Below, piece after piece: positions 8,290-16,037 of a stretch of DNA of 64,000 nucleotides. The number at the start of each line of letters is the position of its first letter. Positions within the stretch are counted from its first letter, which is position 1. The notes under the pieces are model-generated. The model did not search any database. It had not been told where the DNA came from and was given only the letters and a program-made list of their open reading frames with translations. The DNA lies in NCBI GenBank assembly GCA_963827785.1, contig CAWHCT010000038.1:109290-173289 (forward strand). The letters run 5' to 3'. Position numbers and translations under genes: made by a program. This DNA is from Site-B1 sp963827785 (lineage in GTDB: Bacteria > Bacteroidota > Bacteroidia > Flavobacteriales > Flavobacteriaceae).

Positions 8290-8595
8290 ATGAAAAGAAG
8301 TTTAGAAAATATCGATTATAAAGAGAACACAGAGGATTTAGCTCGATTAGCCAAAGCTCTTGGCCATCCAACACGTATAGCCATATTAAAGCATCTTGAT
8401 AGTCAATCATGTTGTTTTACTGGAGATCTGGTAGATGTATTTCCTTTAGCACAATCAACAATTTCTCAACATTTAAAGGAATTAAAAAATGCGGGCTTAA
8501 TTCAAGGTGAATTAAAACCACCAAAAATAAAATATTGTATCAATAAGGAAAACTGGAAAAAAGCCAAAGCGCTTTTTTCAGACTTTTTTGATTAA
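8290..8595 (+). CDS. arsR: ArsR/SmtB-family metalloregulator
   Basis: 101-aa winged-helix repressor expected to control this operon. LARLAKALGHPTRIAILKHL opens the DNA-binding fold and LAQSTISQHLKELKNAGL is the recognition region. A vicinal cysteine pair at 41-42 (SQSCCFTGD) and Cys83 are plausible arsenite ligands, as in other non-canonical ArsR proteins. A palindromic operator overlaps its promoter. The stop is 22 bases before the ATG of the thioredoxin-like gene. Confidence 0.92.
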   Translation: MKRSLENIDYKENTEDLARLAKALGHPTRIAILKHLDSQSCCFTGDLVDVFPLAQSTISQHLKELKNAGLIQGELKPPKIKYCINKENWKKAKALFSDFFD

Positions 8596-8617
8596 AGCTA
8601 AAACCCATTTACATATA

Positions 8618-8905
8618 ATGAAAAAAAGGATTCAAATTTTAGGTACAGGTTGTCCAAAATGTAAAACAATGGCTAGCATTGTACAAGATGTAGTTACAGA
8701 AAATAAAATTGATGCGACAATAGAAAAAGTAGAAGACATCATGGAAATCATGAAATTCGATGTAATGACAACACCTGCTTTGGTTATAGATACCGTCATA
8801 ACTATTAAAGGCAGAGTACCTTCTAAAATTGAAGTACTGGAACTATTGCAAACTAATTTAAATAAGGAGGATACAGCCAGTAATTCAGGTTGCTGCTGTT
8901 CTTAA
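8618..8905 (+). CDS. arsE: Small thioredoxin-fold protein, ArsE-like
   Basis: The ATG at 8618 (MKKRIQILGTGCPKCK) is chosen; a longer frame from TTG 8588 would overlap arsR. The 95-aa product has the CPKC redox site (Cys12, Cys15), the thioredoxin cis-proline segment TTPALVID, and an unusual Cys-rich end (SGCCCS). It belongs to the redox-active disulfide/MTH895-like group. In the arsEFG type of operon, ArsE acts with ArsF in reducing nitro-aromatic arsenicals; the name here rests on its neighbours ArsF and ArsG. Confidence 0.8.
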   Translation: MKKRIQILGTGCPKCKTMASIVQDVVTENKIDATIEKVEDIMEIMKFDVMTTPALVIDTVITIKGRVPSKIEVLELLQTNLNKEDTASNSGCCCS

Positions 8906-8922
8906 ACTGATACTTCATATCT

Positions 8923-9900
8923 ATGTTTGATTGGTTGCAGAATATTGCAGATTGGTTGGTTTTTGATGTGTTTAAAATGACTCCGGAAAGTCATTTAGCT
9001 GAAGCATTGAATTTCTTTTTGTACGACACAGTTAAAATTCTGCTGCTACTTTTTGCAATTATTTTTTTAATGGGAATTGTAAACAGTTATTTCCCAATAG
9101 ATCGCGTTCGTAATTACCTTTCCAGAAATAAACTCTATGGATTGGAATACCTTATGGCAAGTGTTTTTGGGGTCGTAACACCCTTTTGCTCGTGTTCGTC
9201 AGTTCCTTTGTTTATTGGCTTTGTTCGAGGAGGAATTCCCCTTGGGGTAACATTTGCCTTTTTAGTCACATCTCCTTTGGTTAACGAAGTTGCCATTGGT
9301 TTGTTTGTTGGTTTATTCGGATTAAAAACCACTATTATCTATGTGTTAAGTGGGGTGTTGTTAGGTACGGTTTCCGGAATTATTTTACAAAAACTGAATT
9401 TAGAAAGCCTCTTAACACCTTGGGTAAAAGAAGTATTGGCGAATGCACAACGCGAACAGGATATTTTTCAACTAGAGCATCAAACATTTAAACAACGCCT
9501 GCCAGTCATCTGGAATGAAGTAATTACCATTTTAAAAGGAGTCGTTCCTTATGTTATTATTGGCATTGCAATTGGCGGACTCATGCATGGCTATATTCCG
9601 GAAGGTTTCTTTGAACAGTATATGAACAAGGACAATCTATTCGCTGTACCAATAGCTACTATAATTGCCGTACCAATGTACTCGAATGCAGCTGGAATTT
9701 TACCCATTGTACAGGTATTGGTTGCAAAAGGAATCCCTTTGGGAACAGCAATCGCTTTTATGATGGGAGTTATCGGATTGTCATTACCTGAAGCAATGCT
9801 CCTTAAAAAAGTCATGACCTTTAAACTAATCGGAATATTCTTTGGTGTTGTTACACTGTGTATCATCATCTCTGGATATCTATTTAATATAATCTTTTAA
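8923..9900 (+). CDS. Permease of the DUF318/YraQ (ArsP-like) family
   Basis: 325 aa with about eight to ten membrane helices. The signature VVTPFCSCSSVPLFIGF holds paired cysteines (89 and 91), which in ArsP-type permeases bind trivalent organoarsenicals, and the second half repeats the pattern with VPMYSNAAGILPIVQ. It lies 17 bases after the thioredoxin gene. Expected role: export of methylated or aromatic arsenite, possibly with electrons from the neighbouring CxxC proteins. Metal export other than arsenic cannot be excluded for this broad family. Confidence 0.85.
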   Translation: MFDWLQNIADWLVFDVFKMTPESHLAEALNFFLYDTVKILLLLFAIIFLMGIVNSYFPIDRVRNYLSRNKLYGLEYLMASVFGVVTPFCSCSSVPLFIGFVRGGIPLGVTFAFLVTSPLVNEVAIGLFVGLFGLKTTIIYVLSGVLLGTVSGIILQKLNLESLLTPWVKEVLANAQREQDIFQLEHQTFKQRLPVIWNEVITILKGVVPYVIIGIAIGGLMHGYIPEGFFEQYMNKDNLFAVPIATIIAVPMYSNAAGILPIVQVLVAKGIPLGTAIAFMMGVIGLSLPEAMLLKKVMTFKLIGIFFGVVTLCIIISGYLFNIIF

Positions 9901-9910
9901 ATCTTAAAAA

Positions 9911-10348
9911 ATGAAACACCTCAGTCTTTTATCAACATTATTAGTCAGTTTATTTCTATTTTCTTGCACAGGAAAAGCGCAAAACAAAACAACAGACACA
10001 ACAGTGGAAGCTAAAACCATTCAGGTCTATGATTTTCATACTACCAACAGATGCGTCACATGTAAAGCAATTGAAGCTAATACAAAATATACTTTGGACA
10101 CTTATTTTGCTGATGAATTAAAAAATGGAACCATCACTTTTCAAGTTGTAAATATTGATGAGGATGAAAACTATGAATTGGCCAAAAAATTCAAAGCCTC
10201 CGGAACCTCTTTATTTTTAAATGTAATAGGAGACGAAAAGGAAAAACAGATAGACTTAACAGCTTTCGCATTTACCTATGGTAAAAAGCAGGAAGATTTT
10301 TCGAATAGGCTAAAAAACAAATTAGAAAGACAACTGGAGAAGCATTAA
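9911..10348 (+). CDS. arsF: ArsF-family lipoprotein (nitrophenyl-compound nitroreductase subunit type)
   Basis: 145-aa lipoprotein: the signal ends LFLFSC with lipidated Cys19. The mature part has the family stretch YDFHTTNRCVTCKAIEANTKY with a redox CVTC pair (Cys48, Cys51), then a thioredoxin-like second half (VVNIDEDENYELAKKF). ArsF proteins are associated with reduction of nitro-aromatic arsenicals. The stop is immediately followed by the ATG of arsG, a strong sign of coupled expression. Confidence 0.85.
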   Translation: MKHLSLLSTLLVSLFLFSCTGKAQNKTTDTTVEAKTIQVYDFHTTNRCVTCKAIEANTKYTLDTYFADELKNGTITFQVVNIDEDENYELAKKFKASGTSLFLNVIGDEKEKQIDLTAFAFTYGKKQEDFSNRLKNKLERQLEKH

Positions 10349-11059
10349 ATGGAATTCCTGCAATCGATTTTAGAAAATAATTCCATTCCACTAATCTCAG
10401 CATTTATACTGGGACTCATGACAGCTATAAGTCCGTGTCCTTTGGCAACCAATATTACTGCAACCGCTTTTATATCAAAAAATATAGCCAGTAAAAAGAA
10501 AGTGTTTTTAAGTGGAATAGTTTATTCTTTAGGTAGAGCTTTCAGTTATACAGCTATTGGTTTAGTTCTATTTTTTGGAGCCAGTAAATTCCATATCGCT
10601 TTGTTTTTTAACCAGAATGGAGAAAAGTTTTTAGGTCCATTGCTTATTGTACTAGGATTGATCATGCTTAATGTAATAAGAATACAATTCTTAAATAAGT
10701 TTAATTTTACTGAAAGATTAACAGAGAAACTTAAAAATAAAGGACTATTAGGTTCATTTTTAATAGGTGTAGTATTTGCATTGGCTTTTTGTCCTTATAG
10801 TGGAGCTCTGTTTTTTGGTATGCTCATACCAATGACCATATCGAGCGCAAATGGATTGTATCTACCAATCATTTTTGCCTTTGGTACAGGATTACCGGTA
10901 ATACTTTTTACTTATTTATTGGCATTTACAGCTGGTAAAGTTGGTGTATTCTATAACCGGATAACGAAAATTGAAAAGATGATGCGTAAAATTGCAGGAG
11001 TTGTGTTTGTAATAACCGGCTTATACTATGTAGCCATTTTTAGTGGATTGATCAATTAA
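10349..11059 (+). CDS. arsG: ArsG-family permease (DsbD/CcdA-like membrane protein)
   Basis: 236 aa with six predicted membrane helices and the two CcdA/DsbD-type cysteines: SPCPLATNIT (Cys30) and LAFCPYSGALFF (Cys148). Proteins of this type next to arsF are named aromatic aminobenzylarsenical efflux permeases; related DsbD/CcdA proteins carry electrons across the membrane, so electron supply to ArsF is an alternative or additional role. It ends the ars operon; no clear hairpin terminator follows. Confidence 0.85.
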   Translation: MEFLQSILENNSIPLISAFILGLMTAISPCPLATNITATAFISKNIASKKKVFLSGIVYSLGRAFSYTAIGLVLFFGASKFHIALFFNQNGEKFLGPLLIVLGLIMLNVIRIQFLNKFNFTERLTEKLKNKGLLGSFLIGVVFALAFCPYSGALFFGMLIPMTISSANGLYLPIIFAFGTGLPVILFTYLLAFTAGKVGVFYNRITKIEKMMRKIAGVVFVITGLYYVAIFSGLIN

Positions 11060-11181
11060 ATAGAATTGTTATAGCAGTGCAGGAAACACCAACAAATCCT
11101 TGATTATTTTGCTTTTAAAATGCTGAATCTATCGGTGAGTATCAGGAGAATCTGTTGAATGGAATTTTACAAAAAATTACC

Positions 11182-11217
11182 ATTCATCGAAAACATGGTA
11201 TGTAATTCATCGAAAAC
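11182..11217 (+). promoter_or_regulatory. Two direct repeats ATTCATCGAAAAC, 23-bp period
   Basis: Identical 13-base words start at 11182 and 11205, 70 bases before the outer-membrane protein ATG at 11287. Identical direct repeats about two helical turns apart are the usual binding geometry of LytTR-type response regulators and of some other dimeric activators. No regulator gene is nearby. Confidence 0.45.
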
Positions 11218-11286
11218 TTGACTTCTCATAAACTAAAAAGATTGAGTTGACGTATATTTACTACAACCCCAAAATCTAATGTTTAT

Positions 11287-11983
11287 ATGCAGCGACTTAA
11301 GTCTACTTATGTTATACTTTTTTTAGCTACTATTCAATTTTTAAATGCTCAAGTCAAATCAGGATTCAGGCTTTGCTTTAGGACTCAATACAGGTTATAA
11401 CCGAGGATTTGCAGTTCAATTGAATGCGACAGCCTTACAGCCTTTACAAAGTTTACCAATACAAATTCGGTTTGGGATTGGTTACAATAAACTGGATGCG
11501 GGAAATTCTGCTGACTCAAGACGAATATTTATTAACAACGCTACAAATGGTGTTCCGGAAGAAAAAGCTAAGTCTTTTGATTATCGATTAGATTTTTTAT
11601 GGTCAAGTAATCTTTTTAATTTGGAAGAAACTTATTGGGCCGTTGGGCCAAGATATTCCAGTTATACTGCTAATTTCAAATATATAGGTGGTAATGAAGA
11701 TTTTGACGTAACCAGTAAACAGTTTGGAGTTGGTTTAGGAGCAGAAAGTTATTTTCCTATAAGTGCAAAAATTAATTTAGTTGCGGCAGCAGGTCTAGAC
11801 TATTTTTTTAACAATACTTTACAAGGCCATGATACAAGTTATAGCCCTGATAATGATAATGTGAATCCAAGAAACGATAACCAAAATAATGATGAGCAAT
11901 TCACATATAGTGATGCTAATGAAGCAGTAAAACAACCTGGCCTAATGCCTCGGGTCTTACTAGGTGTACAATTAAAATTATAA
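11287..11983 (+). pseudogene. Outer-membrane beta-barrel protein, frameshifted after the signal peptide
   Basis: The ATG at 11287 opens a clear signal peptide, MQRLKSTYVILFLATIQ ending LNAQ, but this frame stops soon after. The barrel continues one base out of frame as SGFALGLNTGYNRGF, and runs to 11983 ending in LPRVLLGVQLKL-like strands (actual end MPRVLLGVQLKL) with alternating aromatic positions. Removing one A from the AAA at 11356-11358 joins the two as AQVNQDSGFALGL. So the gene is either broken or carries a one-base sequence error. A start at ATG 11345 would lack any signal peptide and is unlikely. The intact protein would have about 231 aa. Confidence 0.75.
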
Positions 11984-12014
11984 AAATGAAATATTGAAAA
12001 AAGCTATTCATAAA

Positions 12015-12112
12015 GTGTAAGATTGTCAGTGTTAAGGATCTGAGCGGGTTAATACCTAAATTTCTGTGAACTTACACCTCAAAAGCAGGTAGTTTCTACC
12101 TGCTTTTTTTTT
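12015..12112 (+). ncRNA. Structured RNA element, copy 1, with intrinsic terminator
   Basis: GTGTAAG (12015-12021) pairs with CTTACAC (12071-12077), enclosing about 49 bases that include GGGTTAATACC. Directly after comes a 12-bp terminator stem AAAAGCAGGTAG/CTACCTGCTTTT with a TTT loop and nine T (to 12112). It begins 31 bases after the barrel gene stop, so it could be a 3' UTR-derived RNA or only the gene's terminator region. A second, diverged copy at 12299 keeps the same layout, which favours a functional RNA. No promoter box was found close upstream. Confidence 0.5.
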
Positions 12113-12223
12113 GGTTTAATCCGAATTCTATTATTCAAATTGGTATTGTTTATAAATCCAACTTTTTTAAATCGATATAAATTTCTCAATATTAAATAAA
12201 AATAGAATTTGTAGAACTAAAAC

Positions 12224-12237
12224 ATGACCAAAGTCAT
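12224..12237. promoter_or_regulatory. Palindrome ATGAC-CAAA-GTCAT, candidate Crp/Fnr-type site
   Basis: Perfect 5-4-5 inverted repeat about 62 bases before RNA element copy 2. A class II activator here would place the start near 12272, giving an RNA of about 120 bases ending at the terminator at 12391. Confidence 0.4.
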
Positions 12238-12298
12238 TGATGACGATTTATTTATATAGTTTATTTGTGTCAATATATATTGTAGTATAAAATAATAA

Positions 12299-12391
12299 TG
12301 TAAGATTTATTGAATTTAGTATTTGGTTGGTTAATATTTAATTTCGTGGTCTTATACTTAAAAGCAGGTAGTTTCTACCTGCTTTTTTTTT
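12299..12391 (+). ncRNA. Structured RNA element, copy 2, with identical terminator
   Basis: TGTAAGA (12299-12305) can pair with TCTTATA (12350-12356). Compared with copy 1 one C has become T, turning a G-C pair into G-U and so preserving the helix. GGTTAATA (12329-12336) sits at the matching place, and the terminator hairpin AAAAGCAGGTAG/CTACCTGCTTTT plus nine T is identical to copy 1. Because no gene lies between the copies, copy 2 is best explained as an independent small RNA. A long-looking frame at 12310-12507 runs through the hairpin and is not credible. Confidence 0.5.
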
Positions 12392-12592
12392 ACTTTTTAT
12401 GGATAACTAAATGTTATAAACATATAAAAGAGAGGATTTATTGGACATATGGAATATGTCACTATGTGATTTATGTTACATATGATAAATATCATGAAAT
12501 GTTATAGAATCTATGATTAATTTAGCAGTCGATAAATATTCATACGTTAACTGACATATTTATTGATTAATAGCAATTAGAAATCCCCTTTG

Positions 12593-12639
12593 AAGACTGT
12601 AGAGAGTTGATAGCAAAAGCTTCTTTTTTTTACAGTCTT
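12593..12639. repeat. Inverted repeat AAGACTGTA / TACAGTCTT
   Basis: Nine-base arms at 12593-12601 and 12631-12639 with a 29-base loop holding a run of T. It could be a weak hairpin on either strand. No gene ends close by, so its role is unclear. Confidence 0.4.
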
Positions 12640-12667
12640 TTCCTTTTCCAAAATTAGTGTTCCAAAT

Positions 12668-12681
12668 ATGACAAAAATCAT
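12668..12681. promoter_or_regulatory. Palindrome ATGAC-AAAA-ATCAT, candidate Crp/Fnr-type site
   Basis: Centred 58 bases before the ATG at 12733. The 20-base stretch starting at 12668 is identical to the one starting at 55094, extending past the palindrome into TTGCATG. Confidence 0.45.
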
Positions 12682-12732
12682 TGCATGACCAATTAATATT
12701 TTATAAATTCTTACGTTAAAAACTGCAAAGCC

Positions 12733-13239
12733 ATGTTACTGGCTGTTATATTGATAGTCTTGGGGATTTCAGTAACATACTTGTTACTTATGCCCATTAT
12801 TTTGTCTATCAATACAAAAAAAAATGATTATTATATTCAATTAAAAGGATTAGCAAAAGCAAATATTGAACCTGATGAAAAAGAAATTATTAGGATCAGG
12901 TTAAAAGTCTTTTTTATGACCTTCTATATCTTCCCTATAGAAGAATATTACAAGCGTGAACGAGTTAAAAAAATAAAACATAAAAATCATAAAACAAAAA
13001 GTAGAAAACAACTTGGATTATCCAAAGGGTTACAAATCCTAAAAAGCTTTGAGGTAAAACAGTTTGCAATCGATATTGATACCGGCAATGTGATCACCAA
13101 TGCCAAATTATATCCTGCATTTGCATTCTTGAATTATCATATTGGAGGTTTCAATATAAACTTTTATGGAAGAAATCAATTGGTCGTTCGCCTACAAAAC
13201 AGGCCAATAGATATAATCAAAATATTTATTAACCCTTAA
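12733..13239 (+). CDS. DUF2953-like single-pass membrane protein
   Basis: 168 aa. An N-terminal membrane helix (MLLAVILIVLGISVTYLLLM) is followed by a basic region (KIKHKNHKTKSRK) and a C-terminal part with IDIDTGNVITNAKLYPAF and NYHIGGFNINFYGRN, patterns I associate with DUF2953. Its stop is 11 bases before a GerW/YtfJ gene. In Bacillus the DUF2953 gene ytfI neighbours ytfJ in the same way, which supports the assignment. A Crp/Fnr-like palindrome precedes it. Function unknown. Confidence 0.65.
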   Translation: MLLAVILIVLGISVTYLLLMPIILSINTKKNDYYIQLKGLAKANIEPDEKEIIRIRLKVFFMTFYIFPIEEYYKRERVKKIKHKNHKTKSRKQLGLSKGLQILKSFEVKQFAIDIDTGNVITNAKLYPAFAFLNYHIGGFNINFYGRNQLVVRLQNRPIDIIKIFINP

Positions 13240-13250
13240 AAATTTAAATT

Positions 13251-13625
13251 ATGGATTTACATTTTGAAGAATTATTAGGACAAATTACAGACTTTATCAA
13301 GTCTGAAGCGAAAACAGAAACTGTTGTTGGAGAAAAATTTGAATTGGGAGAATTTAAGTGTGTTCCCGTGATTAAAGTAGGCATGGGGTTTGGTTCCGGT
13401 GGAGGAGAAGGTTCCGACAGAAAATCTAAAGCTCTTAAAGGCCAAGGAATGGGTGGAGGTGCTGGAGTTGGTATTGAACCAATTGGATTCCTGGTAACTA
13501 AAGGAGAAAGCATTTCTTTCCTTGAAGCAGGAAAAACTCATGGATTGGCAGCTGCATTTGAAAAAATGCCGGATGTGATAGAAAAGTTTATGGACAAACG
13601 TTATAAGGACGAAGTTCCGGCTTAA
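13251..13625 (+). CDS. GerW/YtfJ family protein
   Basis: 124 aa soluble protein. Family signs: the opening LLGQITDFIKSEAKTETVVGE, the glycine-rich middle VGMGFGSGGGEG ... GQGMGGGAGVGIEPIGF, and the end MPDVIEKFMDKRY. In spore formers this family is linked to germination, but it is widespread in non-sporulating Bacteroidota, where its role is unknown. Probably co-transcribed with the DUF2953-like gene; a hairpin terminator follows. Confidence 0.88.
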   Translation: MDLHFEELLGQITDFIKSEAKTETVVGEKFELGEFKCVPVIKVGMGFGSGGGEGSDRKSKALKGQGMGGGAGVGIEPIGFLVTKGESISFLEAGKTHGLAAAFEKMPDVIEKFMDKRYKDEVPA

Positions 13626-13684
13626 CCGATTGATTAACAATCAAAATTCTAACAGTTTATTAAAAGACTGGATAAGCATGATCT

Positions 13685-13712
13685 TGAATAAGAAAATCTT
13701 ATTCAGTTTTTT
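13685..13712. terminator. Terminator between GerW and the SLC12-type gene
   Basis: Nine-bp stem TGAATAAGA/TCTTATTCA with an AAA loop followed by GTTTTTT. It reaches the last bases of the convergent transporter gene and may serve both. Confidence 0.7.
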
Positions 13713-15903
13713 ATGCCAAAATACTTTCATGTCCAGAATCTTTAACAAATAAACAGGAGCTGTTAGTGCTTAAAGTCATTTCCTGAATAAATTGGTGACT
13801 TAAGTTTTCTTCCATCCCAAAAATATTGATATCAGCCGAAGGCGCTTGTTTAATAATAGTCCTAAAATCACCAACATGAACTTCTGTTAAGGTATTTGGC
13901 AAACGAGCTAACGTGACTAATGAGTGTAGAAAATTTGTGGCATTTTCTTTTTCTGTCTCATCATCAATAACCGTTATCAAGCGTATTCTGGCATCCCAAT
14001 TAGTCTTCAATTTATAGGCAATTAAAGTTGATAAATCTAAATTACCAATATCCCAACCCAGGCTCCAGTTATCTTTACGGTCTCTAACCCAAACATTAAT
14101 AGTATTTCGTTGTCCTAATCGTGCTGTAGGATGAGCCGAATAAAGTAGGATACCTATTTCTAATCGAATAGATTCTTTTATTACTGGACGAATTTCAGTT
14201 TCAAAATCATCATGATCTTGAAGGTTTAAAAAGATAATGTTTGGCCTAAAAAACGCTCCTTTTAATGCCTGATTACCATAGTTAACACCTTTGGCAAATT
14301 CTTCAGTATTAATAACTGTCCATGAAGAAAACACGCCTTTATTTATAAAGGATTCGGACAGAGCATCAAGCTCTTTAACCAATTTGCTGTTTTCAGAAAA
14401 CGGTTCGATTCCTAACAGTTTGATAGAACCCTTAGGTTTTGCAATGTTTCTTAAAAACTGAAAGTTCCCCTTGGCTCCAACAACATCTCTAACAGGAACC
14501 ATTAAATTGGGTTTCCAAGCACGCTGTTGCATTTTTTTCATTCCCCAAGTATGTTTTGCCGCCCATTCTGCAAAGGACACGAACAACCCTGAACGCACAT
14601 CTTCAAACGGTGTTTCTAAATTCTGTTTTGACAAATACCAATACACCACAAAAACAATCATGATTGTTATTAAGCTAATCATCGGATTAATAATAAACAT
14701 GGCAAAAACAGAAGATATCAATCCAAACCATGGTATCCATTTATGAACTTTAAACAAAGGTCTGTAACTTATTAAGCCTAGTCGCTGTTCTATAATAACC
14801 ACAATGTTTATCATGGCATAGGTTACCAAGAAGAATAAGGTTACCAAAGGAGCAATTGCATTAATATTCCTTAATAACATGGTAGCAAAAATTAAAACAC
14901 CAGTAACAATCATTGCATTACGTGGTTGACCATTGGCACTCTGACCAGCTAAAAATTTTGAGTAAGGGAGCACTTGATGCTCTCCCATAGCAAATAAAAT
15001 TCGTGAGGAACCTACAATAGATGCTAGAGCAGAGGAGAAGGTCGCTCCTAAAACGCCTGCTATAATTAACGGCCCGAAATATGCTTTTTCAATAATGATG
15101 TTATAATTAGTTACTAGTTCTTCTTCTGTAGCAGTTCTTGCCAACCAATAAGCCAATGCCATATATATAACAAAACTCACTCCAATTGCCCAAAGCGTAC
15201 CTACAGGAATGCTTGTTTTAGGATCTTTTAACTCACCAGACATATTGGCTCCAGCCATAATTCCGGTGGCAGCAGGAAAGAATACTGCAAAAACCACCCA
15301 GAAATCACTGCCTTTAAAATTGTTGTCTGGAGAGCCTTTAAAAGAGCCCCAACTTAAAGCATCTGAAGTTGGTATTTGCATCGAGCCGTTATAAGCCGCA
15401 ATAACAATAGAAACTATGGATAAAATAATGACCACCATGATAACATATTGTGTTTTTATGGCCAGGTTTGCACTTATGTAGGCAATAGAAAACAAAAACA
15501 AAAAAACCGCAATATCAACTAAAAAAGGATCGTGATATGGAAAAATACCTAACCAACCTTCTCTAAAACCAAAAATGTACATGGTTACAGCTAATCCCTG
15601 GGAAATGTATCTGGGAATTCCCAAACTTCCACCAACTTCTAATCCAAGTGCCTGAGAAATTATGGCATAAGCACCTCCGGCACCAATTCTTATATTGGTG
15701 GTAATTGCCGACATAGATAAAGCTGTACATAAGGTTATTAAAAATGACACGATTATGATAAGCCAGGTTCCTAATAATCCGGCATTTCCAACAACCCAAC
15801 CCATCCTTAGGTACATAATAACACCCAGAATAGTTAACAAGGTTGGTGTAAAAACCCCCCCAAAAGTCCCAAACTTTTTAATATTATTAGGTTCTGTATC
15901 CAT
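13711..15903 (-). CDS. SLC12-type cation-chloride cotransporter (APC superfamily), copy 1
   Basis: 730 aa. About twelve membrane helices fill the first 440 residues, beginning FGGVFTPTLLTILGVIMYLRMGW, the classical SLC12 opening, with GIMAGANMSGELKDPKTSIP and ASIVGSSRILFAMGEHQVLP further on. A C-terminal soluble domain of about 280 aa (LNLQDHDDFETEI, VWVRDRKDNWSLGWDIGNLDLSTLIAYKL) follows, as in eukaryotic Na-K-Cl or K-Cl cotransporters. Ion specificity cannot be read from sequence. It has a divergent paralogue at 44980-47199 in the same window. Confidence 0.9.
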   Translation of the reverse strand: MDTEPNNIKKFGTFGGVFTPTLLTILGVIMYLRMGWVVGNAGLLGTWLIIIVSFLITLCTALSMSAITTNIRIGAGGAYAIISQALGLEVGGSLGIPRYISQGLAVTMYIFGFREGWLGIFPYHDPFLVDIAVFLFLFSIAYISANLAIKTQYVIMVVIILSIVSIVIAAYNGSMQIPTSDALSWGSFKGSPDNNFKGSDFWVVFAVFFPAATGIMAGANMSGELKDPKTSIPVGTLWAIGVSFVIYMALAYWLARTATEEELVTNYNIIIEKAYFGPLIIAGVLGATFSSALASIVGSSRILFAMGEHQVLPYSKFLAGQSANGQPRNAMIVTGVLIFATMLLRNINAIAPLVTLFFLVTYAMINIVVIIEQRLGLISYRPLFKVHKWIPWFGLISSVFAMFIINPMISLITIMIVFVVYWYLSKQNLETPFEDVRSGLFVSFAEWAAKHTWGMKKMQQRAWKPNLMVPVRDVVGAKGNFQFLRNIAKPKGSIKLLGIEPFSENSKLVKELDALSESFINKGVFSSWTVINTEEFAKGVNYGNQALKGAFFRPNIIFLNLQDHDDFETEIRPVIKESIRLEIGILLYSAHPTARLGQRNTINVWVRDRKDNWSLGWDIGNLDLSTLIAYKLKTNWDARIRLITVIDDETEKENATNFLHSLVTLARLPNTLTEVHVGDFRTIIKQAPSADINIFGMEENLSHQFIQEMTLSTNSSCLFVKDSGHESILA

Positions 15904-16008
15904 TGTATAGTCAGAATAACTTAATTATACAATAATAATGAATAAAGCCCTATTTCATTTTGGAAATTAAATTTTTGTTAAAGAATATGTATTACATTAA
16001 AAAATGTT

Positions 16009-16016
16009 TAGTTTTG
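16009..16016 (+). promoter_or_regulatory. -7 promoter box TAGTTTTG
   Basis: Exact TAnnTTTG match 21 bases before the CIA30 gene ATG. Confidence 0.45.
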
Positions 16017-16037
16017 TTGTTAATATCTTAAACAAAA

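Noticed and set aside
9135..9869. Minus-strand frames opposite the permease gene
   Set aside because: They are antisense to a well-conserved membrane protein and have no promoter or recognisable domain.
12031..12058. Resemblance of GATCTGAGCGGGTTAATACC to part of a TPP riboswitch
   Set aside because: The other conserved TPP pieces are missing and no thiamine gene is nearby.
12310..12507. A 65-codon open frame
   Set aside because: It runs through the terminator hairpin and T-tract of RNA element copy 2, starts next to no promoter of its own, and its composition is that of translated AT-rich spacer.
13244..13640. Minus-strand frames opposite GerW, one of them proline-rich
   Set aside because: They mirror the glycine codons of the GerW gene on the other strand.
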